Assembly (NCBI GenBank): GCA_034620365.1
Contig: JAQGEQ010000043.1
Location: 1,550,001 to 1,614,000, forward strand
DNA length: 64,000 nt
Source: Pegea sp. RAD2-039
Lineage: Eukaryota; Chordata; Thaliacea; Salpida; Salpidae
Direction of reading: 5' to 3'
The position numbers and the translations under genes were made by a program. Under the pieces are notes generated by a model. That model had not been told where the DNA came from. It saw only the letters and a program-made list of their open reading frames with translations, and ran no database searches. Below, in pieces: positions 59,616 to 64,000 of the stretch. The stretch's first letter is position 1. Each line of letters opens with the position of its first letter.

Positions 59616-61397
59616 CTATTTGCTGTTTGAGTCCCATCTCCATATAGTAGCATCATCACAGACACAAATCAATGTAGAACTATCTTTTGAGAAAGCTGTT
59701 TGTCTAATAGTAGCTGAACATCTTGCAGTTGAAAGTATAGAATATCTGCAACAAATTGAAAATAGTTGAACAAGCAGCACAAGTTTCAGCAACTTACTTG
59801 GATTTATGAGGATCTAACTGATTTAATTCCCATAAAAATGTTTTTCCAAACAAGTTACCAACCGCCAAATACTTGAGAACAAATTTGAATGAGTTTATCA
59901 AACTAATTCCATCATTAGTTGCTCACTTTGTGATGAAAGTCGATAGCAAATCTCATGTACCAGATGTCACAGTGATTAAACTCAAGTCGACTGAGTACTG
60001 TCAAGTTAGTCTCCTTGGGTTTCAAATCATCGATGTCACTGTTAACAGAACCCGGCTTCCAACATACAATAGAGTTCTCGCAAGACTAGAAATAAAAATG
60101 TTTGAAGATGATAAAGGTTGAGGTTAAGAGCAGACCTTAGAGAGGATGTAGTCACCAAACCATCTCGCACAATCGACGTAGTTGCGATGAATATCTCGTG
60201 TAGAGAAGTAAGGACAATGAAAATGTAAAGTTGGAAAAGCTCTGAAGTACAAATCGAGTCCAATCTTTTGATTCTGACTTTAACTTGCTTCAAACTTACT
60301 CTGGAGAATCACCCACATAAACATCAGACGATTTCAGTGCCAGAAGCAATTCTTCAGTATCGAACCTCCACACCTTCAACGAGTGATCCATTCCACAACT
60401 GATAATTTTAGTTCCACAAATATCAAAATCCTGCAAAAATGTTTCAGTATTGCACAAAGAACAGAAGAAAGATAAGGATCACTAACACAACTTAAGACTT
60501 CATCACGATGCCCTTCTACTCCAGCAAACAAACAAACTAGTACATCCGTCTTCACGTTCCACACTCTCAACGAATGATCTTTCGAAGCACTCAGCAAGAT
60601 ATGAGGTCGAGTGGGATGAAACTTGAGTTCATTGACAGCGTTCCCGTGACTGATGTAATGCTGCGACATCAGCTAATCACTATCATCCATTTATTGATGA
60701 CGTCATGATACCTTGACGCAATCACGTGTGAAAATGTTGAGTAAGCGAATGAGTCCTCGAGCACCGGCAAAAGCCAGTAGAGGGTGTTGGGTGGTGGTAT
60801 CGACTGTCCAAGCGCAAGAATAGAACGTCTCTTCACTCTGCAATCGATAGACAGTAATGACGTCAACAGTGATGACATCATGATCAAGTACTAACGTCAG
60901 AGTCGACATAAGCTTGAATAGCTTTCATATAGCCCGATTGACGACATTCGTAGACAGTGATTCGATTACTGCCGACAGCTGCAAACATCTGAGGTTGATC
61001 TGCAGGTAGATGATAATTGAAGGCAACACCAAACAGAGGTTTGCCATGATCTTCCTGATGAAGAAGCAAACAAGATAAGAAGACAATTAAGAACAAGAAG
61101 TGATAAGAATCAGAATGTGAGTAAGGTCAGGAAATGATGAAGATTGGGAATTGATAAGAATAAAAGAGTAAGAAAGATAAAAAAGGACATTACTTTTATT
61201 GAGTTTGTCAGCTTAAAACCTCCTTTAGGAGAAACTTTTTTTGCCATTTTGCTTTTTCCTTTTCCTCTTTTTGATCTTGAACTAGTCATATTAGAGTTCA
61301 AAGCAAAATGTTTGATGGGAGTTGAAGTTTGGGGATCAATTTCCACCAAAGTAGAAATTCCATCAGCAGAATTTAAGCTTTCTGAATTAACTTCCAT
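59616..61397 (-). CDS. EED: Polycomb protein EED (9 exons, ~420 aa)
   Basis: WD40 subunit of PRC2 that binds H3K27me3 and stimulates EZH methyltransferase activity. Nine exons were traced from ATG 61397 to TAG 59616-59618, with introns of ~50-110 nt. After a basic N-terminus come [146 protein letters not shown] and [16 protein letters not shown] to TIWRWD. The aromatic-cage positions equivalent to human Phe97, Tyr148 and Tyr365 (in PLFGV, FYSCAW and IWYMRF) are conserved. Length is near human EED (441). The last ~1.5 exons belong to the inverted-repeat arm and are duplicated at 54687-54910. Confidence 0.95.
60696..60867. promoter_or_regulatory. TGACGTCA palindromes in two EED introns
   Basis: Exact TGACGTCA at 60698-60705 and 60858-60865, each inside a short (~50-60 nt) EED intron. 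They are part of a window-wide excess of this octamer. The function as a bZIP site or as an intronic element is unknown. Confidence 0.3.
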
Positions 61398-64000
61398 TAA
61401 GTAAATAATTAAATTATAGATATCCTGAAAATATAAATCATTGAAATTAATATAATAAACTTATTTCATAATATTCATAAGTAGATCACTTGATTTTTGT
61501 AACTCATACTATTATTTTACTTATCTAATTTGTAAGCAAACCAATTTCAGGGCTTTATAGTGAAACTGATGTTGATATTTTTGTCAACTGATCAATTTAG
61601 AGATGATTTTAATATGGTTTATTATAATTAATTACTGATTAAATAGTTAAATTTCTACTAAAAATAACTATTTAAGTCAAGTTCCCAGAATAAAGTCTTA
61701 ATAATGTTTAAGAATAACTCTAATATAAGTTATTTACACAATTCTATGAAATTTATTAATTAACTATAACTGTTTAAAAATCAAATTTATGTTTAATAAC
61801 CAAATTTTATAAAAATGACTTTTAAGTTATGTATGTAAGTAAAATATAATTAACTCAATATAAAAAATAATTTTTATTCAAATTTCAACAAAGCTTTTAG
61901 AAATGCAAACTTATTTATTCTACAATTCTCAATTTCTATAAAACTTCTTCTAAAGAATTTCTATATCTTAAAGCAGTTGTATTTACATGAATAATATATT
62001 TGATATAATTTATAGACATTTTATACAAACAAATTTTTATAAATTAAATGAGTAAAATAAAGATTGGATCATATAAGTTAAAGCTTTCGCAATTTATAAA
62101 CATTACTTTAAATGTCTGTTGTATTAAATAATTCTAACAAAATCTTCATTTTAATGAAGAATGTAATTTTCATTAATATATTTTATAAGTTTTTTATTTT
62201 AAAGCTAAAATGTTTCATTTCTACCAAACTTTTGCCTACAAAATCATTTTTGCATTTGCTATTCGTAGCAGTTAAAAAATTATAATAGAATAATCATTTT
62301 TTTAATTTATTTATGCATTGAACGCTTAGCTGCAAGTTACAAATTCAAATTTTGGCTCGAATACATAAGTGTATGAGTTGCTATTAAATTTTTCATCACT
62401 TTTAAATATGATACTTAAAAATATAGCTTTTTGAAAAAATTGTAAGTTTTATAAGAATAACATAACATTACAGTATTAAAGTCACTAGAAAATTAAATAC
62501 AAAGTACCAATAATCATGTATTTCAACAAAAAATTAACGTTTAAAGATAATTTTCGAAAAAAGAGAACAGGTTTGCATTAAAGTAAAAAACTTTAATTCA
62601 CTTTTATAATTATAATGTTTAAGTTTATTTTCTCAATCAAATTAAGAAATAACAAATTGAACTCTTCGAAGTTTAACTTCTGTCTTTACTCATTAAAGCT
62701 TGTCAAAAGTTATTATATATACTTAACTTAGAATCAAATACAAGAAAATGGCATATCAGTTTAAAAATACTAGTAAGCTACATGCTTTGAATTTATAATA
62801 TGTTTAATAACTGAACAAACAAAACCTCATCAGTAAATAACTTCTTATTGCAAAGGAGTCTTTAGTATTTTTTAGTGGCTAAAGGTCTCCAAATATTTTG
62901 AAAGAGAGTTCGGCCCTTTAAAAGGAATTTCTGATTAACCTAGGACAACTTTTTTCACTCGTACTGTACCCACGTATCTCGCAATGTCTTGTTAATTTTT
63001 ACTCTAATAACCAAGGAAATTACATTGATTTGTGATTGTTTTCTTAGGACACCGGTCTGCATCACCTCTTGTCTTCTTCTTTTTCGTCACCCTTTTCTAA
63101 AGGTTGACCCTCAATGATTTGACGTCATAGATTGTCGTACGCCTTCCTTTGTTAGACATACGAATGCAGCCGTGAGTCTATTTTGCCAAATTATTGAATT
63201 TGCTTATTAACCATCAAAAGCAATATTTAAAAAAACTAAAGTTTATTGCGCATCAGTGAATTATTTGAAAGATTTTAAATTATGTTTATAGTATGTCGTA
63301 ACTTTATCTTTATTTGATTATAGTGTTATCAGTGATTTGGAGTTTTGTTTGAGGAATTTTAAGTTTCAAAGTGCCTATCTAAGTTTGAAATCACTTTCAG
63401 AATACTTATGTTTTTCAAGACTTAATTAAAAGCCAACAACCATTTGAATTATTTAAAAAATCAAACCTATAAGCTTTTAAACAAACGTATTGTATATAGC
63501 AAAAAATTGAAAAAATGATCTTTTTGAAATCTAAATAATTTTTTATAATCATCTAAAAATATTTTACAAACCGGTACATTAAAAGTGTTATAAAAATTGT
63601 TAAGAGATTTTTTGTAATAAATTTAAAAAAAATGTTTTGAAGCTAAAAATGTTTTTTTTTTTAATTATTTAATTGATTATATTCGGATAAAGAAGCAAAG
63701 TTTATTGTTACTTTTTTCTATTTGAAAACAAATTAATTTTGTAAAGATTTTTAGTTTAAACATAAAATTAAATTTTTTACTTTAATTATTTTTTTCTGCT
63801 TCAATTGAGATTTAAGCTTTTTAAATAATTTCATATTTGATCGTAATATCAATCATCTAATAAACTTTAAGAAAATGTGCAGATTAGAGATCGTGGATGC
63901 TGACGTCAACAGTTGTACCTTACATAAACTTTGATTTTTGTGACGTCATAATTTGAGTTTTTAGCTACGATGAAAATTAAGAAAATTGTTGAAATTGCAA
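61398..64000. other. Intergenic, upstream of EED
   Basis: Mostly A/T-rich; the EED promoter lies at the left. A higher-GC patch at about 62880-63190 looks like decayed foreign sequence, but no motif was recognised. TGACGTCA sites occur at 63120-63127, 63901-63908 and 63941-63948. No gene is supported up to the window end. Confidence 0.45.

Larger units (their letters stand above)
57520..59840 (-). repeat. Inverted repeat, right arm
   Basis: Mirror of 54687-56830. It carries zinc-finger gene B (57911-58432), ~1.18 kb of noncoding sequence and the 3' end of the complete EED gene. Homology to the left arm is interrupted between about 57543 and 57740, where the right arm has ~200 nt that the left arm lacks. 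The outer edge lies within the penultimate EED exon near 59840. EED continues intact beyond it, so this arm is probably the original locus. Confidence 0.93.

Noticed and set aside
62990-63020. 19-nt match to the inverted-repeat arms (TTTTTACTCTAATAACCAA)
   Set aside because: In DNA this A/T-rich, a chance match of this length is plausible within 64 kb and the flanks do not align.

Overview
The window is nuclear DNA from an AT-rich animal, by eye about one quarter G+C. Genes are split by many GT-AG introns of roughly 45-100 nt, and intergenic stretches are 1-5 kb of low-complexity A/T. The gene set is metazoan: a claudin, the Polycomb protein EED, BRD8, SPATA1 (a cilium/sperm-associated family), ERLEC1 and two CREC calcium-binding proteins. 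A compact invertebrate genome fits best. The phylum cannot be read from this sequence; nematodes look unlikely because of SPATA1, and small AT-rich spiralian or sponge-like genomes are only a guess.

Layout. At 1.9-2.5 kb lies a decayed non-LTR reverse transcriptase. At 3.4-5.7 kb are VPS37 (ESCRT-I) and RRP8 (rRNA methyltransferase) in tandem on the minus strand. At 9.0-10.3 kb is a five-exon claudin with the full W-GLW-C-C signature and a C-terminal Tyr-Val. At 13.7-17.3 kb is BRD8 in 17 exons, whose stop codon lies 4 nt from that of the convergent CIAO1 (17.3-18.7 kb). RTCA follows at 21.0-23.6 kb, with a tRNA-Ser-derived SINE in its last intron; a second copy of this SINE is at 12.0 kb. 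A head-to-head pair of CREC (calumenin/reticulocalbin) paralogues lies at 24.3-28.0 kb, an intronless PRPF40 at 31.0-33.7 kb, and SPATA1 at 35.8-39.4 kb on the minus strand (first exon not found). A small secreted, probably GPI-anchored orphan is at 44.7-45.5 kb and ERLEC1 at 49.6-51.1 kb.

The right end is the most unusual part. A Ty3/gypsy-like gag remnant (53.8-54.7 kb) abuts a large inverted repeat with arms of about 2.1 and 2.3 kb (54.7-56.8 and 57.5-59.8 kb). Each arm carries an intact four-finger C2H2 zinc-finger gene and the 3' end of EED. Only the right-hand EED (59.6-61.4 kb) is complete, so the left arm looks like the derived copy. The two zinc-finger proteins differ at 7 of 173 residues, all within residues 38-110, and four of the seven fall in DNA-recognition helices.

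Most genes are unrelated housekeeping functions (endosomal sorting, rRNA methylation, Fe-S assembly, RNA end repair, splicing, ER quality control, chromatin) with no sign of one shared pathway. Exon structures were derived by hand from splice motifs, phase consistency and family knowledge. No database search was possible.
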